Positions 51,255 to 60,181 of a DNA stretch of 64,000 nucleotides are shown here, piece by piece (the stretch's first letter is position 1; every line of letters begins with the position of its first letter). Both the position numbers and the translations under genes were made by a program. The stretch is from assembly GCA_021202845.1 (NCBI GenBank), contig JAJQCF010000023.1, positions 83,081 through 147,080 on the forward strand. The letters are read 5' to 3'. This DNA comes from Oscillospiraceae bacterium. GTDB lineage: Bacteria; Bacillota; Clostridia; Oscillospirales; Oscillospiraceae. Under the pieces are notes generated by a model that had not been told where the DNA came from, did no database searches, and saw only the letters and a program-made list of their open reading frames with translations.

Positions 51255-52934
51255 TCACACCACATCTGCCGCAGCTCTCATGGCCTCCTCAATGGTTGTG
51301 ACGCCGCTTGCGGCGAGGCGGAGGGCGGATTTGCGCATTGGCGTGAAGCCGGCTGCGCGCACGGCGGCCAGCAGCTCCGCGCGCGGGGCGGCACGGGCTA
51401 TGAGGCGGCGCGTCTCCTCTGTCAGCGTAAGAATTTCAAAGCAGCCTATCCTCCCCGCATACCCGGTGCCGCCGCACCGTGGGCAGCCGCGGCCCCGCCA
51501 GAGCTGTGTCTCCGGCGGGAGACGCAGCGCGGCCAGCTCCTCCGGCAATGTCGGGCGCATTTCGCGGCAGGCGGGGCATATCCGCCGCACCAAGCGCTGG
51601 GAAATGACGCCGCGCAGGGCGGAAGCAATGATGTACGGCTCCACGCCAATGTCCAGCAGACGGTCAATCGCGTCCACGGCGGAACGTGTGTGGACGGTAG
51701 ACAGCACCGTGTGACCCGTCAGCGCGGCGCGCATGGCAATCTCCGCTGTCTCCCCGTCGCGTATTTCTCCGACGGCAATTATGTCGGGGTCTTGGCGCAG
51801 CACGGCGCGCAGTCCGGCGGCAAAGGTCATGCCGGTTTTCTCGTTAATCTGCACTTGGTTCACTCCGGCAAGGCTGTATTCTACAGGGTCTTCCAGCGTC
51901 ACCGTGTTGACCTCCGGCGTGCCCAGCTCGCGCAGCATGGCGTACATCGTGGTTGTTTTGCCGCTGCCGGTCGGCCCGCACAGCAGCACCATGCCGCTCC
52001 CGCCGTGCAGCAGCGCCCTATATTGCTCAAGCTCCCTGCCCGAAAGCCCGATGGTCTCCGGCTCAAGGAGCTTGCTGCTGCGGCCCAAAAGACGTATGAC
52101 GGCCTTTTCGCCGTGTATTGTCGGAATTACTGATATGCGCAGGTCAGTGACCTCGCCGCCGACGCTGACGCTCGCGCGCCCATCCTGCGGCACGCGGTGC
52201 TCAGCGATGTCCATGCCCGCCATAACCTTGATGCGTGACACCACCGTCCGCTTCACGCTCTCCGGCGCGGAGAGTACGTCCCGCAGGCGGCCGTCAATGC
52301 GCATTCTCACCGCCAGCTCATTGCGGTGCGGCTCGATGTGTATGTCGCTGGCGCTCTGGAGCACGGCGCGCTTGATGACGGAGCTGACAAAGCGCACGGC
52401 GGGCGCCTCGCCTTCCGCATCCAAGGAAAACACTCGGCGGGGTTCTGCCTCCGCGGGCGCAGAGCTCGCTTGCAGCTGCATATCCGCCAGAGCGCGCGAG
52501 GTCCCCGCGCTGCCGTAGAGCGCGGATATGGCAAGTCCGATGTCATCGGCCTGCGCCAGACGGGGAGTGGTCTGCATACCCGTGATGCGCCTGACCTCCG
52601 CCAGAGCGTCGATGTCCAGCGGGTCGGCAGCGGCAATAATCAGCTCGCCGCGGTGCGTCTCTATGGGGACAACGCGCAGTCTGCGCGCCGCCTCCACCGG
52701 CAGCAGCTCCGCCATCGACGGCGCAATGCGCACGGAGGCGAGGTCAACAGACTCAATGCCCAGCTCGTTTTCCAGAATCTCCGCCAACCGCCGCTTGGAA
52801 AGCAGTCCCTGTTCCGCCAGCGCCTCGGCCAAGGTCCGGCAATCAGCGCTGCGGCGAGCCGCCGCCGAAGTCAACTGCTCCCGCGTAAGCTCGCCGCAGG
52901 AAACAAGAACATCTTCCAGCATAGACTTCCCCAT
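51255..52934 (-). CDS. Type IV pilus/type II secretion assembly ATPase (PilB/GspE)
   Basis: A 559-aa secretion ATPase. N1 domain (about 1-140), then the motor: LLCGPTGSGKTTTMYAM (Walker A), TLEDPVEYSLAGVNQVQIN (Asp box), Walker B in VGEIRDGETAEIA, His box in TGHTVLSTVHT, and a tetracysteine zinc site (CPAC...CPRC). ATG at 52934 is preferred because AAGGAG abuts the earlier ATG (52943). It lies 12 kb from the pilin cluster with no PilC platform gene in view. Confidence 0.93.
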   Translation of the reverse strand: MGKSMLEDVLVSCGELTREQLTSAAARRSADCRTLAEALAEQGLLSKRRLAEILENELGIESVDLASVRIAPSMAELLPVEAARRLRVVPIETHRGELIIAAADPLDIDALAEVRRITGMQTTPRLAQADDIGLAISALYGSAGTSRALADMQLQASSAPAEAEPRRVFSLDAEGEAPAVRFVSSVIKRAVLQSASDIHIEPHRNELAVRMRIDGRLRDVLSAPESVKRTVVSRIKVMAGMDIAEHRVPQDGRASVSVGGEVTDLRISVIPTIHGEKAVIRLLGRSSKLLEPETIGLSGRELEQYRALLHGGSGMVLLCGPTGSGKTTTMYAMLRELGTPEVNTVTLEDPVEYSLAGVNQVQINEKTGMTFAAGLRAVLRQDPDIIAVGEIRDGETAEIAMRAALTGHTVLSTVHTRSAVDAIDRLLDIGVEPYIIASALRGVISQRLVRRICPACREMRPTLPEELAALRLPPETQLWRGRGCPRCGGTGYAGRIGCFEILTLTEETRRLIARAAPRAELLAAVRAAGFTPMRKSALRLAASGVTTIEEAMRAAADVV

Positions 52935-52977
52935 CTGCCGCATCTCCTTAAATCGTGAAAAAATGTTTAAACTGCAC

Positions 52978-54315
52978 TCACATTGCAGTCATATACCTAT
53001 AAATAAACGTCAGCGCCTGTGCGCGGGTGCAGGGCTCGTCGGGGGAGAACAGGGCGGCGGCGGTTCCGCTGCATATTTGCTGTTCGGTTGCCCATGAGAC
53101 GAAATCCGCGCAGTTTGAGGGAACGTCTGTAAATGCGGTTTTGCCGGAGCTTGTCGGGCTGCCCGCGTACAGCCAGAGCAGCTCAACCGCCAGCGCACGG
53201 GAGCACGGCAATGCCATAATAGAATCGGCGCTGCTGCGGAACGCCGCCAGTCCGTTCTCATACGCCCATTGCAGCACCTTGGTATTTTGGTCGGTGTCAC
53301 CGCTTAATGGCTCCGGCGAACCGGCGGCGCGCCAGAGGAACGTGAGAAGCTGCCCGTATGTACACTGCTCGTCGGGAGAAAAATGAATGTCGTCCGTGCC
53401 GTTGGCGATAGAATTTTCCACTGCCCACACAGCCGCGTCATAGTAATAATCGTCCGCTGACACGTCGCAGAAGCCCGTAACGGGGTCGATGACCGGCTCG
53501 CTGAGCTGCTTTTCGTAGAGCTCAAGCGAATATTCCGTCAGCGCTGCGCACAGCTCTCCCAGTACAGTGGTGGAATATCCGACATACTTTGTAAACACCA
53601 CAAGCAGGAACGGCCGCGGCGTATATATAATTCCGCAGTCGTTGACGGCACCCTCGTATGCGCCGTATTTATGCGCAATCTCGTACTCTCCCTGCGTGCT
53701 GCGGAAGTACTGCTCCGGGTGCGCCTGCTTCATGTAGTCCAAAATGAGCGAATACTCCTCGGAATGTTCATACAAGTATTGCAGTGTATTGATTAAAAAG
53801 CGCGGACTTATCGAGTTTGCCCAATAATAGCTGTCGGGCAGCTCGTCGGCCTCCAACCCCGAATATTTCGCTATCATTCCGCGGTACTCCGCACGGTTTG
53901 CGGAAAGGGCATCGGAGAGTATTTTCGCGGTGTCGTTGCTCGAATATTGGACGGTTAATTGCAGCAGCCGCTCAATGCTGTAGCCGGAAAGCTGCGAATC
54001 CAAGCTCAGCTCTCCGGCGGAAATTTTGTCGATATAATACATAGCCAGAGGGAGCTTGTACATGCTGCCGGCGGTCATCCATGAATTTTCGCCGTAGTAC
54101 CAGCTCTCGCCGGAATAAATGTCATACCAGCCCAGAGCAAAATTGGATTCCGTCAGATTATACTTTTCCGCAAATTCAGCGACGATGTTCTCTACGCCCG
54201 ACGCCGCGCCGTCATCAGCTTCTGCCGCGGCGCTCACGGGCAGCGAGAATTGCAGGCAAAGCGCCAAAGCCAGCAAAAGCGCGGCAGCGGACTTTATTTT
54301 CGTTTTTACTCTCAT
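52978..54315 (-). CDS. Secreted beta-lactamase-fold protein with SLH repeats
   Basis: A 445-aa exported protein. Signal peptide about 1-30. The serine beta-lactamase/DD-peptidase fold (about 40-275) has SMYK at 84-87 (SXXK), SSN at 125-127 (SXN) and KYG at 216-218 in place of KTG. About 285-445 carries SLH-type repeats (FCDVSADDYYYDAAVWAVENSIANG, FTDVPSNCADFVSWA). It should be cell-wall attached. Enzyme activity against beta-lactams or peptidoglycan cannot be told from this. pilB follows 43 bp downstream. Confidence 0.85.
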   Translation of the reverse strand: MRVKTKIKSAAALLLALALCLQFSLPVSAAAEADDGAASGVENIVAEFAEKYNLTESNFALGWYDIYSGESWYYGENSWMTAGSMYKLPLAMYYIDKISAGELSLDSQLSGYSIERLLQLTVQYSSNDTAKILSDALSANRAEYRGMIAKYSGLEADELPDSYYWANSISPRFLINTLQYLYEHSEEYSLILDYMKQAHPEQYFRSTQGEYEIAHKYGAYEGAVNDCGIIYTPRPFLLVVFTKYVGYSTTVLGELCAALTEYSLELYEKQLSEPVIDPVTGFCDVSADDYYYDAAVWAVENSIANGTDDIHFSPDEQCTYGQLLTFLWRAAGSPEPLSGDTDQNTKVLQWAYENGLAAFRSSADSIMALPCSRALAVELLWLYAGSPTSSGKTAFTDVPSNCADFVSWATEQQICSGTAAALFSPDEPCTRAQALTFIYRYMTAM

Positions 54316-54362
54316 TTTTCATTCCTCGGCAATCTTGAATATAACGGCAGTCGCTAATGTTC

Positions 54363-54391
54363 AGCTTACGCCAAAATATTCCGTTTGTCAA
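54363..54391 (-). promoter_or_regulatory. Possible promoter of the beta-lactamase/SLH gene
   Basis: On the - strand perfect TTGACA (54386-54391), 17-bp spacer, poor -10 TAAGCT (54363-54368). Confidence 0.4.
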
Positions 54392-54410
54392 GAAGCGGCT
54401 GCGAATATTA

Positions 54411-54713
54411 TTATAGGAAAGAAGCGTAATCCCGCCGCCCGTAGAGTATTCGGCGGATTTGCACGGCGCTGCCGGAGACGACATAAAAAACGAGATAGTC
54501 CTTGACAATCAAATAGCGGTAGCCCTTCGCCGCGAGCGCTAAGTCGCGCGGCTTGGGGCAGCGCTCCGGCATTTGCGCGAGGCTGGCAATTTCCGCTGTC
54601 AGCAAATCGTAGTATTTCAGCGCCGCGTCGCCGGAGAGAGTGCGCAGGTTGTCCGCGATGTCCGCCAAGTCCTGCGCGGCGGTGGGAAAAATTAGAACCT
54701 TATATATTTCCAT
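54411..54713 (-). CDS. RelE/ParE-family toxin, second pair
   Basis: A 100-aa RelE-superfamily toxin: YKVLIFPTAAQDLADIADNL, KGYRYLIVKDYLVFYVV and a C-terminal IRRILYGRRDYASFL with the basic/Tyr catalytic-type residues of RelE. Overlaps the antitoxin gene by 14 bp. Confidence 0.9.
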   Translation of the reverse strand: MEIYKVLIFPTAAQDLADIADNLRTLSGDAALKYYDLLTAEIASLAQMPERCPKPRDLALAAKGYRYLIVKDYLVFYVVSGSAVQIRRILYGRRDYASFL

Positions 54714-54972
54714 CGAGCCGCGCCCTCAGACGTTTGGCAACTGCGGAGAACTCCTCGCCCTCGGCTCCGTCGGCAATCTCCTGCTCGGCTGCCGCCAGTT
54801 TGCCGTAGAGGTCTATCAGCGCCATTTGACGCTCGTAATCCGCAATATTCATAACCACCATATCGCCGGTGCCGTTGCGCGTGATGAAAACAGGCTCGCG
54901 GGAGCGGCGGCAGTAGTCGGAAATCTCATTGGCATTGTTCCTCAAGTCAGATATTGGTCTTATACTCGGCAT
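54700..54972 (-). CDS. Phd/YefM-family antitoxin, second pair
   Basis: A 90-aa antitoxin. IRPISDLRNNANEISDYCR and EPVFITRNGTGDMVVMNIADYE are the YefM DNA-binding fold; the tail is helical and charged. TAAAGGAG sets ATG 54972; the longer frame to 55062 lies over the promoter. It is clearly related to the antitoxin at 22929 but not a recent copy. Confidence 0.92.
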   Translation of the reverse strand: MPSIRPISDLRNNANEISDYCRRSREPVFITRNGTGDMVVMNIADYERQMALIDLYGKLAAAEQEIADGAEGEEFSAVAKRLRARLDGNI

Positions 54973-54996
54973 GATGCTCACTCCTTTACTAAGCAC

Positions 54997-55028
54997 ACTA
55001 TAGCAAAATATTGAGCAAATATCAATAT
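54997..55028 (-). promoter_or_regulatory. Promoter and operator of the second toxin-antitoxin pair
   Basis: On the - strand TTGATA (55020-55025), 17-bp spacer, TGC-TATAGT (-10 at 54997-55002). The perfect inverted repeat ATATTGA/TCAATAT (55008-55014, 55022-55028) overlaps the -35 and fits autorepression. Confidence 0.7.
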
Positions 55029-55143
55029 AAATTTTGCGTATATAGCGGCTCACGTCACACAAAACGCCGCCGTTTCTGTCTGCATCCTCGGTCGAGCTGC
55101 AAGCCTCCTACAACCGCCGCAGAACGAAACGCTTTAAAAACTC

Positions 55144-55172
55144 TTGCTTTTTTGGGGCAAGGGGTTTATACT
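55144..55172 (+). promoter_or_regulatory. Promoter of the peptide-type ABC importer
   Basis: TTGCTT (55144-55149), 17-bp spacer, TATACT (55167-55172). A 5-bp hairpin GTGCG/CGCAC lies in the short leader. Confidence 0.65.
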
Positions 55173-55236
55173 GGACGGCGTGCGGTTTAGCGCACGAAAA
55201 TTCAATATGGGAACCATCCCAGAGGAGAGATTGCTT

Positions 55237-56826
55237 ATGAAAGCACGCAAACCCCTTTCGCTCCTTCTGGCGGCTGCCTTGCTTGCGGCTGTATTCTGCG
55301 GTTGCGGAAACAGTACGACAACAAGCACCGGCTCCGCCGCAGACACAGGTACCGCAGACAGCACTGACGGCGCCTCGGAGCAGACTGAGACGGTTCTCAC
55401 CGGAGAGCCAACCTACGGCGGAGAAATTGTCGTGGGTATAGCTCAGGATTTGGACGACAGTCTTGACCCCCACTCTATGACGGCGGCAGGAACCAGAGAA
55501 GTCCTATTCAACGTATTTGAGGGCCTTGTTAAGCCCGATACGGACGGAAATCTCATCCCCGCTGTTGCCAGCAGCTACGTCATTGCGGAAACCGGCGACA
55601 CCTTTACGTTCACCCTGCGTGAAGGCGTCAAGTTCCATGACGGCAGCACTGTGACGGTCGGGGATATTGTTTACTCCATATCCAGAGCCGCTGGACTCGA
55701 CACCGGTGAGCCGCTCATCAGCGCGCTGTCCGTCATCGACAGCGTGACCGCCGCGGACGACAGCACGGTCGTCATCACCACGTCGGAGCCGTACATCGAG
55801 CTTCTGGCCTACCTCACCGCCGCTATCATACCCGAGGGCAGCGACCCCGCCGAGGACATGATTGGCACGGGACCCTTCGTTTTCGTCTCCCGCGTCGCGC
55901 AGGACAGCATTGTGCTGGAGAAGTTCGACGACTACTGGGGCGAGGGCGCTTACCTTGACAAGGTGACGTACAAGATTATGGAGGACTCCACCTCGCTCAT
56001 TATGAGCCTGCAGTCCGGCGCCATCGACCTTTGCGCCCACCTGACCGCGAGCCAAGCGGCGGAGCTGAGCGGCTTCACCATCTACGAGGGCACGATGAAC
56101 CTTGTGCAGGCGCTCTACCTCAACAACGCCAGCGGCCCGCTCGCCGACGTGCGCGTGCGTCAGGCCATCTGCTATGCCATAGATTCGCAGGAGATAATGG
56201 ACTTTGTCTCCGACGGCATGGGCGTTGCCATAGGCACGGCGATGATTGCCGCGTTCGGCAAGTACACCGTTGACGGGCTGGAGGACACCTACGCCGCCGA
56301 CACGGAGAAGGCCAAGGAGCTGCTGACCGAGGCCGGTTATCCCGACGGCTTCGAGCTGGAGATAACCGTGCCCAGCAACTATCAGTTCCACATCGACACC
56401 GCTGAGGTCATGGTGGAGCAGCTTTCGCGCGTGGGCATCAACGCCACGATAAAGCTCGTGGAGTGGGCAACGTGGCTCAGCGACGTTTACGCCGACCGCA
56501 ACTATGAGGCCACGGTCGTCGGCTTCGACGCCAGCGCCCTGACCGCGAGCGCACTGCTGGCGCGCTATGTATCCACCTCAAGCAAGAACACATTCAACTT
56601 CTCCAGCGAGGCTTACGACGCCGCTTACGCCGCAGCCGAGGCCGCGACCGACGAGGCCGAGCAGACCGAGCTTTACAAAGAGTGCGAAACCATTCTGGCA
56701 GAGGAGGCCGCGAGCGCCTATGTGCAGGACCCCTGCGACCTTGTGGCCATGAACAGCGAGCTTGCGGGATACGAGTTCTACCCGCTCTACGCCATGGACA
56801 TGAGCAAGGTCTACTACGTGGGCTGA
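55237..56826 (+). CDS. ABC transporter substrate-binding lipoprotein (Dpp/Opp/Nik family)
   Basis: A 529-aa family 5 solute-binding protein. The signal peptide ends around Cys21/Cys23 (VFCGCGN); the lipobox is slightly irregular. The binding domain begins GGEIVVGI and has FNVFEGLVKPD, FTLREGVKFHDG and GTGPFVF, the family signature region. GAGGAGAG precedes ATG 55237; the frame is open to 55144 but covers the promoter. Peptide, nickel or opine ligand cannot be told. Confidence 0.92.
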   Translation: MKARKPLSLLLAAALLAAVFCGCGNSTTTSTGSAADTGTADSTDGASEQTETVLTGEPTYGGEIVVGIAQDLDDSLDPHSMTAAGTREVLFNVFEGLVKPDTDGNLIPAVASSYVIAETGDTFTFTLREGVKFHDGSTVTVGDIVYSISRAAGLDTGEPLISALSVIDSVTAADDSTVVITTSEPYIELLAYLTAAIIPEGSDPAEDMIGTGPFVFVSRVAQDSIVLEKFDDYWGEGAYLDKVTYKIMEDSTSLIMSLQSGAIDLCAHLTASQAAELSGFTIYEGTMNLVQALYLNNASGPLADVRVRQAICYAIDSQEIMDFVSDGMGVAIGTAMIAAFGKYTVDGLEDTYAADTEKAKELLTEAGYPDGFELEITVPSNYQFHIDTAEVMVEQLSRVGINATIKLVEWATWLSDVYADRNYEATVVGFDASALTASALLARYVSTSSKNTFNFSSEAYDAAYAAAEAATDEAEQTELYKECETILAEEAASAYVQDPCDLVAMNSELAGYEFYPLYAMDMSKVYYVG

Positions 56827-56864
56827 CGCACTATTGAAATTGCTTTATTGAGGAGGGCTGACAG

Positions 56865-57806
56865 GTGATTGGATTTTTGAAAAAACTCGGAGCCGTGCTT
56901 GTCACCCTCCTTGTCATTTCGCTTTTGGCATTTTTAGCGTTTCAGATTATTCCGGGCGACCCGACGGCCAAGCTGCTGGGCACGGAGTACACTCCCGAGC
57001 GCGCAGAGGCGCTGCGCGAGAGCTTAGGTCTGAACGGGAGCGCAGCCGCGCGCTATCTGAGCTGGCTGGGCGGTTTTGTGCGCGGAGATTTCGGCACGAG
57101 CTACAGCTACAACCAGCCGGTGGCAGAGCTGCTTAGCGGCAAGATTGTGACAACGGCGACACTCTCGCTCATTGCATTTTTGATGACGATTATAATTTCC
57201 ATACCCACCGCGCTGCTGGCGGCGCGGCGTGCGGGCGGCGTGCTTGACCGTCTGCTGCTTGGCGGCGGACAGGTGCTGATGAGCATTCCGCCCTTTTTCA
57301 CCGGCATAATTTTTACATGGATATTCGGCCTTGTGCTGAATATGTTCACTGTCGGCAAGTTTGTGTACATTTACGAGAGCTTTTGGGGCTTTGTCGGCTA
57401 TTTGCTGCTGCCCGCGCTGGCCATAGCGCTGCCCAAGGGCGCAATGACGGCCAAGCTGCTGCGCTCCAGCCTTGTCAGCGAGCAGAGCCGCGACTATGTG
57501 CGCACCGCCATCTCCCGCGGCCACAGCCCCCGCAGCGCCCTGCGCTCCCACGTCCTGCGCAACGCGCTGCTGCCGACGATAACCTTCCTTGCCATGACCT
57601 TGGCGGACATCGTGGCGGGCAGCATAATAATCGAGCAGGTGTTCTCCATACCCGGGCTCGGACGTATGCTCATCGCCAGCATATCCAACCGCGACTACCC
57701 CGTTGTGCAGGCTATCACGGTGATGATTGCCGCGCTCGTCGTTATTGTGAACTTTCTGGCCGACACGCTGTGCCGGATAATTGACCCGAGGGTGCGGCTG
57801 AAATGA
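56865..57806 (+). CDS. ABC transporter permease, DppB type
   Basis: A 313-aa membrane subunit with six helices; the family start (LGAVLVTLLVISLLAFLAFQIIPGDPT) and the EAA-type loop around RDYVRTAISRGHS are present. GTG start with AGGAGGG upstream. It overlaps the next gene by 4 bp. Confidence 0.94.
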   Translation: MIGFLKKLGAVLVTLLVISLLAFLAFQIIPGDPTAKLLGTEYTPERAEALRESLGLNGSAAARYLSWLGGFVRGDFGTSYSYNQPVAELLSGKIVTTATLSLIAFLMTIIISIPTALLAARRAGGVLDRLLLGGGQVLMSIPPFFTGIIFTWIFGLVLNMFTVGKFVYIYESFWGFVGYLLLPALAIALPKGAMTAKLLRSSLVSEQSRDYVRTAISRGHSPRSALRSHVLRNALLPTITFLAMTLADIVAGSIIIEQVFSIPGLGRMLIASISNRDYPVVQAITVMIAALVVIVNFLADTLCRIIDPRVRLK

Positions 57807-58606
57807 AAAAAAGACCAAACTACAACCTTATACTCGGCTGCATAATCGCGGGACTGACCGTGGGCATGATAATCGTCGGCATCTTCTGGACGCCCTACGA
57901 GCCGACGGCCATGAGCGGCGGAGAAAAATTAGACGCGCCGAGCCTGCGCCACCTGCTGGGAACTGACAACTTCGGACGCGACATATTCAGCCGCGTGCTG
58001 GAGGGTGCGCGCTCCACCATGCTCATTGCGGCGGCGGTAGTCGCCATAGGCGCGAGCGTCGGCACCGTTGTCGGCGCGTTCACCGGCTACTTCGGCGGGC
58101 GCGTGGACGCCGTGCTCATGCGCTTTAACGATATGTTAGCCGCCTTTCCCAGTATTCTGCTGGCGCTCGTGCTGATAAGTCTGCTGGGCTCCGGCAAGAC
58201 GAACGTCATTATCGCGTTGGGAATCCTGTTCATACCGTCCTACGCGCGCATTGTCCGCGCCGAGTTCGCGCGGCAGGCGGAGCTGGACTACGTCAAGAGC
58301 GCGCGGCTTATGGGCGCGGGGCACCTGCGTATAATGTTCGTGCATATTCTGCCGAACGCCGCGCCGGTGCTGCTGTCGTCCATCGCCATCGGCTTCAACA
58401 ACGCCGTGCTCGCCGAGGCCAGCATGAGCTACCTCAGCATCGGCGTCCAGCCGCCCGATGCCAGTCTCGGCCGTATGCTCAGCGACAGCCAGACCTATCT
58501 GCTCTCCGCGCCGTGGTACGCCATCGGAACGGGCGCGGCCATAGTGCTGCTCATACTCGGCTTCGGCCTTATCTCCGAGGGATTGGGGGACAGCCGCCGT
58601 GCTTGA
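57803..58606 (+). CDS. ABC transporter permease, DppC type
   Basis: A 267-aa second permease. HLLGTDNFGRDIFSRVLEGAR is the DppC hallmark; the coupling loop is LDYVKSARLMGAG and ends LSIGVQPPDASLGRML. Shorter than DppC of E. coli (about 300) because the N terminus is brief. ATGA overlap with dppB-type gene. Confidence 0.94.
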   Translation: MKKRPNYNLILGCIIAGLTVGMIIVGIFWTPYEPTAMSGGEKLDAPSLRHLLGTDNFGRDIFSRVLEGARSTMLIAAAVVAIGASVGTVVGAFTGYFGGRVDAVLMRFNDMLAAFPSILLALVLISLLGSGKTNVIIALGILFIPSYARIVRAEFARQAELDYVKSARLMGAGHLRIMFVHILPNAAPVLLSSIAIGFNNAVLAEASMSYLSIGVQPPDASLGRMLSDSQTYLLSAPWYAIGTGAAIVLLILGFGLISEGLGDSRRA

Positions 58607-59378
58607 AATTCGTAATTTGAAAATAGCCTTCGGCTCGCAGGAGGCCGTTCACGGCATCAGCCTCAGTATGTCCGCCGGCGAGCGGCTGGGGCTGGTGGGC
58701 GAGTCGGGCAGCGGCAAGACCGTCACCGCGCTCACCGTTGCCGGACTGCTTGACCGCCGTCGTGTGAGCGTGAGCGGCGAGGTGCTTTTCAAGGGCAGGG
58801 ACATTTTGCAGTGCAGCGACAGCGAGCTGCAGGCCATTCGCGGGCGCGACATCAGCATGGTTTTTCAAGAGCCGATGACGAGCCTTGACCCGCTCATGCG
58901 CGTCGGCAGGCAGGTGGAAGAGCCGCTGCGCCTGCACACGGACTTGTCCCGCGCCCGATGCCATGAGCTGGCGGTGGAGGTTCTGGGCAAGGTCGGGCTG
59001 CCGGAGCCGGAGGAGTGCTGCAAAAAGTACCCTCACCAGCTCTCCGGCGGCCAGCGCCAGCGCGTTATGATTGCCTCGGCGTTCATCACCGACCCAGCGC
59101 TGCTCATTGCCGACGAGCCGACAACCGCGCTGGACGTGACGGTGCAGTCGCAGATTTTGGAGCTGCTGTGCCGCATAAACCAGAAAAGGGGCATCGGTCT
59201 GCTGTTCATAAGCCACGACCTCAACGTCGTGCGGCGCGTCTGCACCCGCGTGGCGGTCATGCGCCGCGGCGAGATTGTGGAAACGGGCGCGGTCGAGGAA
59301 ATTTTCAACAATCCCCAACACGAGTACACCAAGCGGCTCATTGCCGCCATACCCACGCGGGACAGGAGGCGGCGCTGA
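58599..59378 (+). CDS. ABC transporter ATPase, DppD type
   Basis: A 259-aa ATP-binding subunit: Walker [10 protein letters not shown]-loop [13 protein letters not shown], signature LSGGQRQRV, Walker [15 protein letters not shown]-loop ISHDL. GTG start overlapping the permease end by 8 bp. It lacks the longer C-terminal iron-sulfur/oligopeptide tail seen in some DppD (about 320 aa), ending soon after the NPQHEYTK motif. Confidence 0.94.
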   Translation: MLEIRNLKIAFGSQEAVHGISLSMSAGERLGLVGESGSGKTVTALTVAGLLDRRRVSVSGEVLFKGRDILQCSDSELQAIRGRDISMVFQEPMTSLDPLMRVGRQVEEPLRLHTDLSRARCHELAVEVLGKVGLPEPEECCKKYPHQLSGGQRQRVMIASAFITDPALLIADEPTTALDVTVQSQILELLCRINQKRGIGLLFISHDLNVVRRVCTRVAVMRRGEIVETGAVEEIFNNPQHEYTKRLIAAIPTRDRRRR

Positions 59379-59382
59379 GAGC

Positions 59383-60096
59383 ATGGATAATGACATTGTT
59401 TTGAAAGTTGAGCATCTCACCGTGAACTACTCCCGCCGCCGCGGCAGCACCGAGGCGGTCAGCGACGTGAGCTTCGAGCTGCGGCGCGGTGAAATTTTAG
59501 GGCTGGTGGGCGAGTCCGGCTGCGGCAAGAGCACGCTCGCCCGCGCCATACTCGGCATAACGCCCTGCTCCTCCGGCACGGTGACGCACTTCACCCGCCG
59601 CCCGCAAATGGTGTTCCAAGACCCCTACGGCAGCCTGAACCCCGCCAAGAGCGTAGGCTGGATTGTGGAAGAGCCGCTGCGCATATTCGGGCGCTACGAC
59701 CGCGCGGAGCGGCGGCGGCGCGTGGAGGCCATGCTGGAGCGCGTTGGGCTGGGGACGGAGTATTACTCCCGCCGTCCGTCGGAGCTGAGCGGCGGCCAGC
59801 GCCAGCGCGTGGGCATTGCGGCGGCGCTCATTGTCCGCCCGCAGCTGCTCATTGCCGACGAGGCCGTGTCCGCGCTGGACGTGACGATTCAGGCGCAGAT
59901 AATAGATTTGCTGCTGGAGCTGCAGCGCGAGCTGAATTTGAGCTACCTGTTCATCAGCCATGACCTGAATGTGGTTTACCAGCTCTGCGACCGCGTAATG
60001 GTGATGCAGTCGGGACACATAGTCGAGTGCGCCGACGTACAGCAGCTCTACTCCGACCCGCAGCATCCGTATACGAAGAAGCTGCTAAAAGAATAG
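59383..60096 (+). CDS. ABC transporter ATPase, DppF type
   Basis: A 237-aa ATP-binding subunit: GESGCGKST (Walker A), [36 protein letters not shown] and ISHDLNVV; it ends with [13 protein letters not shown] 59383 is 4 bp after the previous stop; the longer frame upstream lies inside the DppD-type gene. Completes a five-gene importer. Confidence 0.93.
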   Translation: MDNDIVLKVEHLTVNYSRRRGSTEAVSDVSFELRRGEILGLVGESGCGKSTLARAILGITPCSSGTVTHFTRRPQMVFQDPYGSLNPAKSVGWIVEEPLRIFGRYDRAERRRRVEAMLERVGLGTEYYSRRPSELSGGQRQRVGIAAALIVRPQLLIADEAVSALDVTIQAQIIDLLLELQRELNLSYLFISHDLNVVYQLCDRVMVMQSGHIVECADVQQLYSDPQHPYTKKLLKE

Positions 60097-60112
60097 TGCG
60101 GCGGCAAGGCGC

Positions 60113-60160
60113 AAAAATCGCGCCGCCTCGGCTTAAATGTCGGAGGCGGCGCGATTTTTT
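60113..60160. terminator. Bidirectional terminator between the ABC operon and asd
   Basis: Perfect 17-bp stem (60113-60129 with 60143-60159), 13-base loop, with U-tracts on both strands. Confidence 0.92.
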
Positions 60161-60181
60161 GCTTGCTTACGTAACGGGCGT

